Shown here: piece by piece, positions 44,593-55,809 of the stretch
How positions within the stretch are numbered: position 1 is the first letter of the stretch
Layout of the letters: each line of letters starts with the position of its first letter
Assembly: GCA_030847615.1 (NCBI GenBank)
Contig: JAUMIR010000003.1
Span: 70,380,001 to 70,444,000 of the forward strand
Origin: Gambelia wislizenii
Taxonomy: Eukaryota; Chordata; Lepidosauria; Squamata; Crotaphytidae
Length of the DNA: 64,000 nt
Reading direction: 5' to 3'
Program-made: the position numbers and the translations under genes
Notes under the pieces: generated by a model
What the model was told of the DNA's origin: nothing
What the model saw: the letters and a program-made list of their open reading frames with translations, nothing else
Database searches by the model: none

Positions 44593-45329
44593 CTTTGAAA
44601 TAAAGATGGAAATGTTGATAGTTAAATTGTCACTATTCTCTTCTGTCAGCTCTTACAAATTGATTGCAATTAAGAAGAAAAAGACAAAAAAGTTGAGTTA
44701 TGTTCAGTGGACAAGGTTGATGTAGCTCTTCACACATTTATATTCCAAAATGTTAATATGCATACAGAAACAGGGATAAATGGGGCTGTTAAGCTATGAA
44801 TATTTCAACTCTTCATTTCTCGGAATGTAATATTTTTGTTACTGAGAGAATCAGTACTATCTGAGATATTTGTATGCTGTTCCCTGACCTCAACTTTAAA
44901 TTTGCTTTTTTCTTCCGGGAACAGTAACAAAGGCCCAAATCCAATAGCTAGTCCCCCCAACAGCAGACCTACTGAATCAACACTTTAAGTGTTGATATTT
45001 AACCAAATTTCTTTTCATTCAGTGAGTCTAGTATAGGTAGGACAAGCAATTAAATTGAGCTGAGTATCTCAATACCATATAAAATCTCAATACCATATAA
45101 CATGGTGACAGGGGGAAGTTGGCCTGTTCCCCCCTGTTACCATGACAAAAAGGGCAGGAGTCCATGAGCACATGCCAGCTGGTATTGGTGGGTGCCTCCC
45201 TCACTGTCATGTGTTGCACTCACAGAAGCCAGGAAAGAGGCCCTCAGTATGTGATCAAAGCCTTGATCACATGCTGGGGGTCTCCTTCTTAGCTACAGAG
45301 TGACCACAGCGGCAGCAGCATCCACTGAT
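44593..45329. other. NGEF intron, nothing recognised
   Basis: Part of the 3.6-kb intron between the first two coding exons. No exon or named repeat is seen. Confidence 0.5.
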
Positions 45330-45590
45330 GGAGACTGGTGCGTTGGTATGGACCCTGTGTTTCTGTGCCGGACCCATCTGGGTTTTCCCACATAACGCGG
45401 GTTTTCCCAGGTGTTTCTTAAAAAAATGTTTTAAAGGGCTTTACCCTGGCTTCCCCTCCCAGCTTTGCCTCAGGTGTCGTCAGGATTTCCCAGAGGCGAA
45501 ATGGGGCAAGAGCCAGGCATTGTTTGGACTGTATGGCCCCCAGATGGGGAAGCCGTGGTAAATTGCCCATCTAGACAAGCCCATAGGGGA
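45330..45590. repeat. Dispersed DNA element fragment ending '...TCTAGACAAGCCC'
   Basis: Shares TTTGCCTCAGGTG(T/C)C(G/A)TCAGGA, GGTGAAATGGG(G/T)CAAGAGCC-like sequence and the end GTAAATTG then GACAAGCCC with 55480-55592. The end is the complement of GGGCTTGTCTA at 34700, suggesting a common terminal repeat. Confidence 0.7.
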
Positions 45591-45605
45591 TCAAATATGA
45601 TTTAT

Positions 45606-45716
45606 TTTGAATTTATTTATTTATTTATATAGCATCAACACTGTACATGGCAATTTACAAGTAAAAAACAACAAAACAGTTCCCTGCCCACAGGCTTACA
45701 ATCTAACCATGACACA
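45606..45716. repeat. Retroposon tail fragment, (TTTA)n start
   Basis: (TTTA)n is followed by GCATCAACACTGTACATGGC and CCTGCCCACAGGCTTACAAT, a sequence widely repeated in lizard genomes as a LINE 3' end. The family is not fixed. Confidence 0.6.
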
Positions 45717-47367
45717 AAAGCAAAAGGGTTTATGGCTTTGTATCAGAATTTGGTAGTGTAGGAAACTAGAAAATGATCTGTTGTGGCACTTTAAATTTTA
45801 AGTGCATTTGTCAGCATAATCAGTTTAATTTTCAGTTGATACAAATGTATTTCTTGTTTGCTACACAGAGTCCTCATGTCTTCTCCAACAGTTACATTAA
45901 TGTAACAAGAGTCATTGCAAGATAGAAAAATGTACTATTTATTCCAGAGATTGTATTTATTGTTATGATGACTGTGCCACTGAATATGGTTGAATGAGAG
46001 TCATGGCAACCAACTGGATATTTTTTTTTTATGATGGAATTAATTATAAACAACACAGTGTCTGCCAGACATTTCTGCAATATATAACTACACATCCAGT
46101 ACACAAATTTTATTGACTGTACGGTATTCCCTGCTCCCTCTATCATACAGATTGTTCTATTAGTCAGTGGTGGGTGTGGTGTTCTATCTGCCCTTCTTTT
46201 CTGCCAGCAGAAGTATAAATCTAGAACAAATTTGTCACTTGTTGTTTGAGACATTTGATCTTAATGTTAGGACACAATCCAGCCAGTGGCTAATTCCCAT
46301 GCTATCCCCCTTGTCATTTAGCCCCCTGACTCAGAACCGTCTATTGGAGGATGGAATGGGATGGTGAATAGCATGTCATCATTATATGATCCTATATCAT
46401 CAACCCATTCCACTAACCAATATACTTTTCCTCACTGTCAAAATGATGGGGGACATAGTGAAACACAGAGCTTACATCCATGAAGCCAATGTGCCCAGTA
46501 CTTGGTCTACATAAACAAAGCAAAGATAGACTTGACTTAGCTTTGTAAATGAACCAAACCACACACAAACAAAAATGCAGTGGTCTCAAATTATAATATA
46601 AAAGACAAGATAAAATGCTCACCCATCCTTATTGTCCCTCTACTTTAGCCAACACTGTTTGCCAAAGATTTAAGCTTTGTGGGGCTTGCAGGATCCACTA
46701 AGATGTGAAGGCTCAAGCTTATTCATTCCCAGTTGTTCAAATAAACATTAGCTGAAGCAAAAAAGATGTTCACTGCCTCTTCATAAAGTCTTGTTATGTC
46801 CTGCTGAAGACATGGGTTCCTTTTCAAGCTCTTTAGATTAGCAAGAGCTGTTTCAGCAACGAATCAACAGAAAGAATGTAGGAAAACAGAAGTGGTCAGG
46901 CTATACAGGTTCCAGGAGAGCAAGCTTTCTTCAGACAGATTTTACTTCTGAGACACAGACAGGCAGTGGTGTTGTCCTTCACAGATGTTGTGATTCTGTG
47001 CTGTATGCAGCAGGTCAGTTTCTTCTCCTTAACTGCACCAGCCTTGGTGCAGTGACTCCCTTGGGTTCAGGTGATTCAGTGAGAAAAGCTGTACCTATGT
47101 TAGCCTGGCTGCATACTGCACTGACAGGGTGGAGAAGATGTATGCCTTGGCATACGGAATAGCTCATTTTGTCCACAAACTACAGTGGTGACTAGAGCTG
47201 AATATTAAGTAGCAGTTTTATGTCTTGTGCTGTCTGCTTATAACCTTGGAGAAAGAACAGAGACCTACCATGGGTACTACATACTGCAGGTGAAAATGGG
47301 CCCAGTCATTTGTGAGAGGATGTGAGGTATTATGTTAGGAAAGCAAGGTAAGTCTGAAGACAATATC
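45717..47367. other. NGEF intron, nothing recognised
   Basis: No exon or named repeat recognised in this stretch. Confidence 0.45.
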
Positions 47368-47518
47368 ACACTACAGTATTATAGCACTATTATTCCACTT
47401 CAACTGCTATGGCTGCCTCCTGTGGAATCCTGGGATTTGTAGTTTAGGAGGGGCATTTAGAATTCTCAGCCAGAGAATCTTTGCTAACAGGGGAAGTGAT
47501 GAACTTTAAGTGGAATCA
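47368..47518. mobile_element. Truncated palindromic MITE (same core as 31301 and 48550)
   Basis: Contains CACACTACAGTATTATAGCA, ATTATTCCACTTCAACTGC and GGAATCCTGGGATTTGTAGT. The second arm is mostly missing, leaving only a short complementary end (AACTTTAAGTGGAAT). Confidence 0.8.
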
Positions 47519-48197
47519 AGGTATATTTTCTTGCCAGGACCAGTTCCATTACTGAGATAATGTATGCAAACCATTTGATATGGTTGAAATGTGCCATATA
47601 GGTACGGTACTAAGTATATAACTTCTCTGCTGGGTGGTAAAACACAAATCCTTACTAACTTGTGTTTCTGGTATTCAGATGATTTAAACAACAATCTTCT
47701 TCTTCTTCTTCTTCTTTGTTTTCTGGCTCCAAGCCTAAACATACTTGTCACAGATAAGAAGTCCCATTGCATTTAAAGGGAATTGCATTAAAGAGAATTA
47801 CCTTTAGGACTGTGCTGTTAACCTGTCACTTTCTCCATTAGGCTCCCTCATAAAATATTGTTCTTGTACTTCATTTTCATTCCTTCCTTTGTTGAAGCTC
47901 TCACCAACTAAACAGTCATTCATTGTCACATGGCATGAGATCTCACCTGCCTTGGCTTTCTCTCTCAAGGCCTTGTTTTAATGCCTTTGTTTTTATCATT
48001 TCAGACTTGCTGCAACTTGATATCTAGCAGACGCAGCAGATATGTAGAGGCAAGCACCCACATTCTAAAGTCTTAGGTATTGTCACTGTTGTTCCTGTCA
48101 AACTCCTCTTCCACAAACTTGCTTTACTTGTACTCACAATTTTCAGTCTCATTGGGAAAAGGAAAGAAAAAGAGTAATGACTTAGCCAGCAACTTAC
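47519..48197. other. NGEF intron with (CTT)n tract
   Basis: (CTT)n microsatellite at about 47696-47717. Otherwise nothing recognised up to the donor site at 48191-48197. Confidence 0.55.
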
Positions 48198-48472
48198 CTT
48201 CCACATGCTCAGTTTGAACTTCTTTACTACTCCTCACTTTCCCTCTGTTCCGACGTCTGATAGAGCGGTAATATTTTGAATTTCTTCGAATAGGAATGTA
48301 GTGTGTCTCTGGTTCCTTCTCAGTCATGCAGTCTGAACCCTCAGATTCATCATCACAGATCAAGTCCAAGCATGCTATTGCCTGTGAAGAACTATCCTTC
48401 CTGAGGCCATTGGCTGACTTCTCATGGTGTCTTTCCATCTCTTCCAATTCTTCAGTCTCCATGGAAACAGAT
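48198..48472 (-). CDS. NGEF: NGEF first coding exon of long form (start codon)
   Basis: The minus-strand ATG at 48460-48462 opens METEELEEMERHHEKSANGL, followed by an acidic Ser-rich stretch, then HYIPIRRNSKYYRSIRR and RRNRGKVRSSKEVQTEHVE, ending at donor GGAAG|GTAAGTT (48191-48197). From memory, human NGEF begins MET-ESEDLEK with KSAS next, and has HIPIKRNSIFNRSIRRK further on. The basic NS--RSIRR motif is the most conserved part. The CDS portion is 265 bp and ends with one base of a Gly codon. The 10 bp before ATG follow a plausible ATCAG acceptor at 48473-48475, which implies at least one upstream non-coding exon, not identified here. Confidence 0.92.
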
Positions 48473-48549
48473 CTGATTGTTTAATAACACAGAAGCAGAT
48501 GAGGAATTTTTATAAACTCCATCACATCTCTTAGCTTTATATTAACTAA

Positions 48550-48770
48550 GGAGATTTTCAGACTATACTGTAATAGTGTTACTATTCCACTTTAACTGCT
48601 CTGGCTTCCTGCTGTGGGATTCTGGGGTTTGTAGTTTAGTGAGGCGTAAGATCTCTCTGGCTCTGAGTTGCAATGCCCCTCCCTAAACTGCAAATCCCAG
48701 GATTCAGCAGGAGGCAGCCATAGCAAATAAAGTGGAATAGTAACACTGTAACAGTGTTGTCTGAAAATCT
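48550..48770. mobile_element. Palindromic MITE, GGAGATTTTCAGAC ends
   Basis: The left end is GGAGATTTTCAGACTA and the right end is GTCTGAAAATCT. The arms are CTATTCCACTTTAACTGC and the complementary AAAGTGGAATAG, and GGGTTTGTAGTTTAGTGAGG and its complement. It lies about 80 bp upstream of the long-form first coding exon. The core is homologous to 31301-31519, but the outer ends match the 10935/42070 palindromes. Confidence 0.88.
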
Positions 48771-49023
48771 AGAAAGTGTGGGGAAGTTTATTTACATGCA
48801 AAGAATAAAACATACATTTATAACGGGTAGGTGAAATTTGGCCCCTCAAGACTGTTTTTGCAGCCTTCACAGACTCCCCTGCATGTCCCTTTTTCTGATT
48901 TTTCAAAAAAGGTGAATTACCTGTCCTGGAAGTAGATTGCATGTGTACTCACAGAGAGAGAAACACATACAGAGTGTAGTATTTAAAACAAAAATAACAC
49001 CCATCAGTGACTGCCATCCTGTT

Positions 49024-49312
49024 AGAGCCTTACCACACTCCAAGGAAAAGCGGCAAAGCAGCAGGAACATTCTATCTTTCCTGATGCCTTCCCACATGGC
49101 GTTGTTTTTTTGTTCAGGTCCCATAAGGGACTGAGGTAAAATTGTGCTTTTTTGCTAAGCAGAGAACCCTGTTTGCAAAAGGCATGGTTTTAGCTTGGTC
49201 CCCCTTGTTGGAACAAAGGATGCTGGAAGGACAACATCACGTGGGAAGGTAGCAGGAAAGATGGAACGTTCCTGCTGTTTTGCCGCTTTTCCTCGGCGTG
49301 CAGTAAGGCTCT
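49024..49312. mobile_element. Palindromic MITE, AGAGCCTTAC ends
   Basis: The left arm AGAGCCTTACCACACTCC and AAGCGGCAAAGCAGCAGGAA pairs with the right arm TTCCTGCTGTTTTGCCGCTT and CAGTAAGGCTCT. A central unpaired stretch of about 75 bp (GGTCCCATAAGGGACTGAGG) separates them. A relative of the left arm and loop is at 55312-55480. Confidence 0.8.
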
Positions 49313-49369
49313 TGGTAAATTACGATGGGGTAAGTCATCACAACTCACTTGTATATTGACTGTGTAGGT

Positions 49370-49730
49370 CAAAATGACCCCCAAAACTCACCTTATAAGC
49401 ACCCCAACCACCCCTGAACATGATAATTTCTGTGTTATCAGAGATTGGGGGGCTAAGTGGGGACATGTCCAGCTATTTTCCTGTAGCAGGACATGCCACA
49501 AGGATGTCATCTGCAGACATCTTGCAAGGACCCCCAGAGGTCTCTGCAGATGCCTGTCACAGCACATCCAATTACAAGAAAATAGCTGGACACATCCACA
49601 CCCTTCTTCCTGCTCTCAAACAACACAGACATGGTTGTGTTGGGTGGACTGCACTGCCTACAAGGTGAGATTTGAAAGGGTAGCATCAAGATATGTAGCT
49701 ACAGAGACATAGCTATGTAATTCATGTACA
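49370..49730. repeat. Dispersed foldback element, copy A (partner 55810-56270)
   Basis: The ends AACTCACCTTATAAGC and ACAAGGTGAGATTT are inverted. Internally AGCTATTTTCCTGTAGC pairs with the later AAATAGCTGGACACATCC. The copy at 55810 has the same order (CCCACCTTGTAAGCAG, CAGCTATTTTTCTGCAGCTG, AAGGTGGGTTTTAGG). Confidence 0.75.
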
Positions 49731-51715
49731 TCTCCTAATGCAGGATCTTGGCCAGTGTTTCCAAACTTAGAAGTAGACTTCTGTCCACTCCCAGTCTTTT
49801 CTTACAATTTATGGCAATATTTGTGGAGTCTAGGAGATCTCAGTGTCAGAAAATTGCCCACTGGGTCTGCCAAAACAGCACACACTTGAATATAGAATTT
49901 GATACTTTTCTTGATATTTTTTAATTGTCCCAGCTGTCAGTCTAGACTGATATTTTTCAAGGTCCTCAGTTAGAGTAATTCTGATTTCAAAATATCACAT
50001 CTGGACATGATTTCTCACCATTACCATCCTTCTTCCCATCAAACCACTGTGTAGGGAATTGATTGGACTGATTAGAAAAACTATTAAAACTAAACTCAGA
50101 TACCAGTTTGAACTTTGGATTTACTTTTGAATGACCCACATTACTGCTCTAAGATCATTGGAGACAGAATTTGCCTCTTTCATTTATACTATTTGTCCTA
50201 CAGTACATGAAACAACAGAAAATGGGTAGGATAGAGAAATTGGTGAAAAATCTAAATATATAAAACTCTTGGGTATTTTGCCTTTCCCAGTGTGCTGATT
50301 GGCTGCTTAGGAAACACACCCAACCAATCACTACCCACATGCAAATTCCCTCTCCACCTCACAATCCATTCCTGTCACTCAATCTGTCGCCCAGATTGGG
50401 ACCCAGGCGGTCAACTGGTGGTGGCGATGGGCCGCCTGTGTTGGGATCCAGACAGCCAACTGGCACTGGTGGCAGGACAACAGAGCAAGTCATCCTCAGC
50501 AATTCTGGGAAAAGTGTGGAATGCTGAGAAGGGGGAGGAGGAATTTTAAAATTCACTGGCCTACCTTACAGGGTTGTTGTGAGGTCTACAGGGCATTTTG
50601 GGGGAGCTTTTTAACAGTGTATGTTACACCAGGTACAGCTAGTTGCTATTTTAACAGGGAATTTGTAAAGGGGGATCCTCATTTCCTTTCTTTCACGTCT
50701 GTATCACATGCATCTTGCTGTTTCTTCTGATAGCACATAGTAGCATGCATGAAGCAATCCCATTTTATCATCAGTAAAAGGTTGACATATAGCAGCAGGT
50801 CCATACTAGTTACACACTGGCCTAAATCCTGTTGTTTGTCCTGAATAGAGTAGACCCAGTGAATCAACGGGAATTACCTATGTGTTGACTCACCCTTCAA
50901 CAGTTGATCGAATGGGTCTACACTAGTTGTGACTAACCAATGAATGCCAGCCACTACATTTCATGGTTAGTGTGGTTCTCTTAGCCTAGGTCTCCCAACC
51001 AAACTCTATCCATTAAACCAAATCTATTCACATGAGAATTCCTGTACAAGAAGTGAGTGTACAGCAGCAGATGTTTTCCAAATGCTGTGGGGTAGATATA
51101 GGGATTATGATTGCATTTCTTTTTTTGGTAAGCCAGAATCTTTATCAGCTGTCTCAATATGAAGGATAAGGCATTTAGCATATTATACATTTATGCATAT
51201 TATTGCATCCCCCCGTTTTCTAATTGATTTCTCTAGACTTAGAAAAGGTTTCAGGGATTCATTACGCTGGAAGAAAAACTACTGATGCTTTGATTGTGGT
51301 ACCATGAAGGTTTTTTCCCCACTAAGGACCAATCGGTTACAATATGTAGACAAAAATGTGTCTTTACAAGATAAGGGAAGATAAGTTAAATCTCCTGCCC
51401 TGATCCACGTCTCTTAGAATTTTTTTTTTAATCTGGACCAATATAATCATTCTATTTCTGCTTTGCCCCACCTTACATTCCTCAATGAACAAATACTCAT
51501 AATATCTCTGAGCAGCAATAATCTGCTCATCAAATTCATTGTAAAAGTTGCCACAGCAATAAGGAACAGTTACACATTAACTTATTAACAAGAAAAATCC
51601 ATGTTTCTGCAGCCTCACCCTTTCAAAAATTATATTTATTGAAAATTAAATATAACAAATTTTCAATAAAACACCAACAAATATCAGGATGCAACCAAAA
51701 CATAAATGTTATTTC
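49731..51715. other. Upstream/first-intron DNA, nothing recognised
   Basis: Upstream of the long-form start codon. At 50286-50340 there is the CCCAGTGTGCTGATTGGCTG motif also seen near 3632. At about 50560 CTTACAGGGTTGTTGTGAGG resembles part of a lizard retroposon. The non-coding first exon or promoter of the long form is not identifiable. Confidence 0.45.
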
Positions 51716-51723
51716 AATTACAC

Positions 51724-52524
51724 CAGTGGCTCTTAACCTTTCCATAGAATCACAGAATCATAGAGTTGGAAGAGACCTCAAGGGCCATCCAGTCCAACCC
51801 CCTGCCATGCAGGAATAAACAATCAAAGCATTCCTGACAGATGGCCATCCAGCCTCTGTTTAAAGACCTCCAAAGAAGGAAACTCCACCACACTACAAGG
51901 CAGTGTATTTCACTTCTGAACAGCTCTTACTGTTAGGAAGTTCTTCCTAATGTTTAGATGGAATCTCTTTTCCTATAGTTTGAGTCCATTGCACTGTGTT
52001 CTAGTCTCTGGAGCAGCAGAAAACAAGCTTGCTCCATCCTCGGTATGACACCCCTTCAAATATTTAAACATGGCTATCATGTCCACGCTTAACCTTCTCT
52101 TCCCCAGGCTAAACAAACCCAGCTTCATAAGCCGTTTCTCATAGGGCATGGCTTTCAGGATCCCCTTTAAATATCTTGCGTTGCTGTGGACCCCTAAGAT
52201 GTACCGTAACTCAAGATTTAAAACCATAATAATAACAAATAATAATAATAATACCACAAATGCACCATCCATTAAACCTTCTCTTAGAGGCACTGGAGGG
52301 GGAGGGAAGACTTTTCTTCAGCTTCTTTCTGCAAGTTTGTGGCTAGAGCGGATTGAATGGCAATGTGCAGGCCAAGCCAGCCAGCCAGCTTTTGCCTTGG
52401 CTCCAGTCATGTGGCTACTCCGTTGCAGGGAGGAGGTAGGCCAAGCAGCCTTCAAGCTTTTGTGGCCCCCCTGTGAGGATATCACAGCCCCCTGGGTCCA
52501 CGGACCACAGGTTAAGAAGCACTG
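51724..52524. mobile_element. hAT-like element with 8-bp duplication, split by a CR1
   Basis: The left end CAGTGGCTCTTAACCTTTC and the right end (complement) CAGTGCTTCTTAACCTGTGG are short hAT/Charlie-type inverted repeats. Flanks AATTACAC (51716-51723) and AATTATAT (52525-52532) match in 6 of 8 positions, the expected 8-bp target duplication. After the CR1 insertion the element resumes at TTGCTGTGGACCCCTAAGAT. It contains a short (AAT)n tract near 52235-52253. No transposase frame is visible. Confidence 0.82.
51744..52165 (-). mobile_element. CR1 LINE 3' end inserted in a hAT-like element
   Basis: Antisense CR1 3' terminus (AGAATCATAGAGTTGGAAGA) and ORF2 codons AMPYEKRLMKLGLFSLGKRR LSVDMIAMFKYLKGC on the minus strand. 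It is younger than its host element and about as diverged as the copy at 38814. Confidence 0.9.
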
Positions 52525-52532
52525 AATTATAT

Positions 52533-53354
52533 ATTTAAATTGCCTAGACAATCAACCATTTAGACTCAGCCTGTCCTAAAAACTATAATTTCATTCCAAC
52601 CATATTTTATATTGCTCCTCTTTTTTAAACTAGTGCTTCTTTGACTATAAGATGCTAATTTCAAACATTTCAGTGGTTTGAACTATTTCAAACCATAGTT
52701 GCCAAATCCAGTTCAAACAAAAGTATGAGGTTCTCAATTTTTTGCTGCAATAGCAGTAGTATTCAAAGACATAGCCCTGTTAATTTGTTCCAGCATAAAA
52801 GAACTTCCTCCACTATTCACCTGCTCATTTGGGCTTGTATATAAAAGCTATCTCCCACCTTTGTTCCTTTAACTACAAGCATCCTTGGGACTGGTTACCC
52901 AATCACCACATGTTTTGCATTTCTGTTACAATTCACACACACATACACACACCATTGGTATATATGTCTGTCAATGAGACTTCACTCCATACATCTGATG
53001 AAGTGGACTGGAGTCCACAAAAGCTTATGCCAGAAATGTCTATTTTCATTCCCAAAGCTGCTACAGGATTCCTTTACATCTTTTTATACCAATGCTTTGT
53101 TAGTCAAGGTCTGTCTGAATTATCTGTGCTGTCTGAACTGAGCCTCTGTCTTATTAATGTCTTCCTAATAGTGACTGATTTTTCATTAAACTAGGTTGTG
53201 GAGTTTTAAAACAGTAATTAACTTTAGTGTTGGTTTCCATTGCACTTAAAACTCTGGGGCCTAAATTCAATAGTTAGTCCCAGCTAGAGTAAACTCATTA
53301 AATCAGTGTGATTTATACAAATGTTAACTTAGCATTTAGCTATTGATTTACTGA
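52533..53354. other. Non-coding, old dispersed repeats
   Basis: Around 52975-53100 lies TCTGATGAAGTGGACTGGAG and CCACAAAAGCTTATGCC, a fragment of an unclassified dispersed repeat related to 10793-10860. A CA-rich tract is at about 52932-52952. No exon is recognised. Confidence 0.5.
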
Positions 53355-53940
53355 GGACTTTATCAGACATGGCAAATACGGCATCATAACGTTGCCAGAA
53401 GAACACAAAAGGGTGTCCATTTTGTATGATGTTGTGCTATGGCATTTTGTTGTTGTTAATAAGGTGTTCTTTTTTATTAATGGGCCAAGCCATCAATTGA
53501 TCTGCTATGGTGTTTTTGTTGCGGAATTGCTCGTGTCTGAAACTGCACCCCGTTCTGCCAGCATGATTACAGCATCAATGGGCGGTCCCTGCCAGAAAAC
53601 TTCCATGTGAGAACACAATGTGATGCTCTTTTTATGAACCTCCCCATTTTGCAGGCAAGTTTTTAAGTGTGTTTCAGTGCTTGTGTGTTCATTTTGTTTT
53701 TTAATTTAGTTGTTTTTAGACTTTTAAGTGTGCTGGCAACTTCTTACGAGAACCACTGAGATCACATGCACCCACGGATGTGGAAGTAAACAGCGCCAGT
53801 GGTCATGCTCCTATAATTCCAGGGCTGCTTTTTCTCGCTATTACGACAATGTTTGATAAAAAGGGTTATTGTGCTGGCACCCTTACGGTTTAAAATATGG
53901 TGGGACAGAAAGGTTTTTAGAGGCTCATCTGATAAAGTCC
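53355..53940 (+). mobile_element. MITE of the GGACTTTATCAGAC family, 586 bp, TGA duplication
   Basis: Perfect ends GGACTTTATCAGACATGG and CATCTGATAAAGTCC, flanked by TGA on both sides (53352-53354 and 53941-53943). This is the best-preserved reference copy of the family, colinear with 33204-33751. There is no transposase and no long open frame. Confidence 0.9.
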
Positions 53941-54149
53941 TGAGTCTGCTCTAGATGGAACTAGCAATTAAATGTACGTGTAAGACACAATGGATAACGG
54001 TAACTACTGCACGTGAGAAGTTCAAGTTTGCTTCACACAGCCATTTAAGTGGATATGAGAAATGTTGGGATCATTGCACATTTAAGTTTTTGGTGCAGTG
54101 GTTGGTCTTGTGAATGTTCCCCCAGATTCAACTTACAGTTTGAGGAATT

Positions 54150-54270
54150 TCATAGAATCATAGAACCATAGAGTTGGAAAAGACCACAAGGCCATCCAGT
54201 CCAAACCCCTGCCTTGCAGCAATATATAATCAAATCACTCCCGCCAGATGGCTGTCCAGCTGTGTCAAAG
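54150..54270 (-). mobile_element. CR1 LINE 3' terminal fragment
   Basis: Antisense AGAATCATAGAACCATAGAG TTGGAAAAGACC, CCATCCAGTCCAAACCCC and CCAGATGGCTGTCCAGC are the CR1 3' end. It stops where the next repeat begins. Confidence 0.85.
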
Positions 54271-54279
54271 GGCTTGACC

Positions 54280-54617
54280 GCATGGGGGTAAAAATCCAGA
54301 TGAGATTCAAACTACTTTGGCTCAGAGTGGCGGTGCATGAAATTCAGACTACTCTTGCCTGGATTTAAGCACCAAACCTCCCAAAGCCTGAATAGGCATT
54401 AGGTTTTTACTTGGCTTCCATTCAAAGCTGTTACTCTCTGAGCTCTGGAAAAAGCAAAGCACCAGTGATAATTGCCCTCTCTGAAGCCAAAAGGGGAAGC
54501 TAGACTCACAAGGGTGGGGTGGGCACCCATTCTGGCTTCAGAAAGTGTGACTACCACTGGCATTTTGCATTCTCCAGTGCTCAAAGGGGCAATTGTGCAC
54601 TGGAAATTCAAGGACTT
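54280..54617. repeat. Inverted relative of the 35-kb tandem element
   Basis: Reverse complemented, 54360-54425 matches 35775-35870 (GGCTTTGGGAGGTTTGGTGC against GGCTTTGGCAGGTGTGGCAC, and CTTTGAATGGAAGCC). Direct blocks CTCTGAGCTCTGGAAAAAGC and CATTCTGGCTTCAGAAAGTG belong to the tandem unit at 34985-35790. It has far fewer units here. Confidence 0.7.
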
Positions 54618-54962
54618 GGAACTTGATTAGACATGGCAAAAATAACGGATTATGATGTCACAGCAGTGCAGATGGACCCCGCTATCACATAGCATCTTCG
54701 TCTTTGCATTGTTACTCTGTGCTCCAGCTGCAAAAAACCTGTTGCTTCTAACTGACAGCTTTACCTGTCAATAGATCATTAATAGCGCTTTTTTCACATT
54801 ATCGTAGGTGTGCAAAACCACATACTGCTGTAAACACAAGATTATAGTGTGAATGGGCAGGTTGCAGTGAGAAAACATCAGGATGGGAATGTGAAAACAA
54901 TGCACAGGACGCTCTTTTTATGAACTCTCCCGGTAGGTTTGCCCGTTTTTAGGTTTGATTAC
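54618..54962 (+). mobile_element. MITE of the GGACTTTATCAGAC family, 3'-truncated
   Basis: Begins GGAACTTGATTAGACATGGC and contains GACGCTCTTTTTATGAAC and TTTGCCCGTTTTTAGG, colinear with 53355. The right terminal repeat is missing. Confidence 0.7.
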
Positions 54963-55308
54963 TGTCCAGCTGATAGGATCAGTAGCTATGTGGTTAGGGG
55001 GTTCTGGAAGAGAATGACAAAAAGTAAAGCTGCCGAGCTCTGTCTCTGAATATAGCTTGCTGCCAAATAGCTTGAGCCTTACTGGCTAAGGGGTTCTGGA
55101 AACTGGACTCCAAAAGGGGAATATTTCCAAGCTCTACTGCTTTCTACCCACCAGCATCCTCCAGAAGGTTGTTTCCCCACTATCAAGCCAGGTCTATATT
55201 CAGTCCCAGACTTTCTCTTAGAGAAAAGTGGTTGGAAGAAAGATGTGTAGAGTTAATTCTTCATTCTCCACCTCCCTTCCCTTCCTCATCTTTCCCCACT
55301 TCTCTCTC

Positions 55309-55592
55309 TCTGTAAGCCTTAGGGCACTCTGAAGAAAAGCAGCAAAGCAATAGGAATGCATGACATCAGCATTCTTTTGTTCAGGTCCTAGGGGGAGACT
55401 GAGGTAAAAGCATGTCTTTTTGCTACCCAGAAAAATCTGTTTGTAAAAATACACGGTTTTACCTCGGTTTTGCCTCAGGTGCCATCAGGACTGGCTGAAG
55501 GTGAAATGGGTCAAGAGCCCTGAATTCTTTGGACTCCAGGGCTCTAAGACTAGGGGGAAGCCAGGGTAAATTGACTGTCTATACAAGCCCTC
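55309..55592. repeat. Composite of the 49024 and 45330 repeat families
   Basis: The left half (GTAAGCCTTAGGGCACTCTG, AAGAAAAGCAGCAAAGCA, TTTTGTTCAGGTCC) matches the left arm and loop of 49024-49312. The right half (TTTTGCCTCAGGTGCCATCA, GTGAAATGGGTCAAGAGCC, ending TATACAAGCCC) matches 45470-45590. Confidence 0.7.
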
Positions 55593-55809
55593 TGTCTCAC
55601 TGTCGCTCTTACACATATACACTTTACTAATATTTGTTGATTGCTCATATTCAGGGACATGAGTTTGCCGTTATTAACTACAGATCACCCCACCCCCCAA
55701 CAAAATACTAGTTTCATTCAGATACTAGGATTGCATCTCTGGTATCTACTGGCTAACATCCAGGCTGAGAAACAACTTCTCAATATATTTGTGCAAAGCT
55801 GATTTTTAA

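Noticed and set aside
53355..53943. Endogenous retrovirus or LTR pair as an explanation for the repeated 550-750-bp blocks
   Set aside because: The ends are inverted rather than direct, and no TG...CA LTR boundaries, primer-binding site or retroviral frames are visible.
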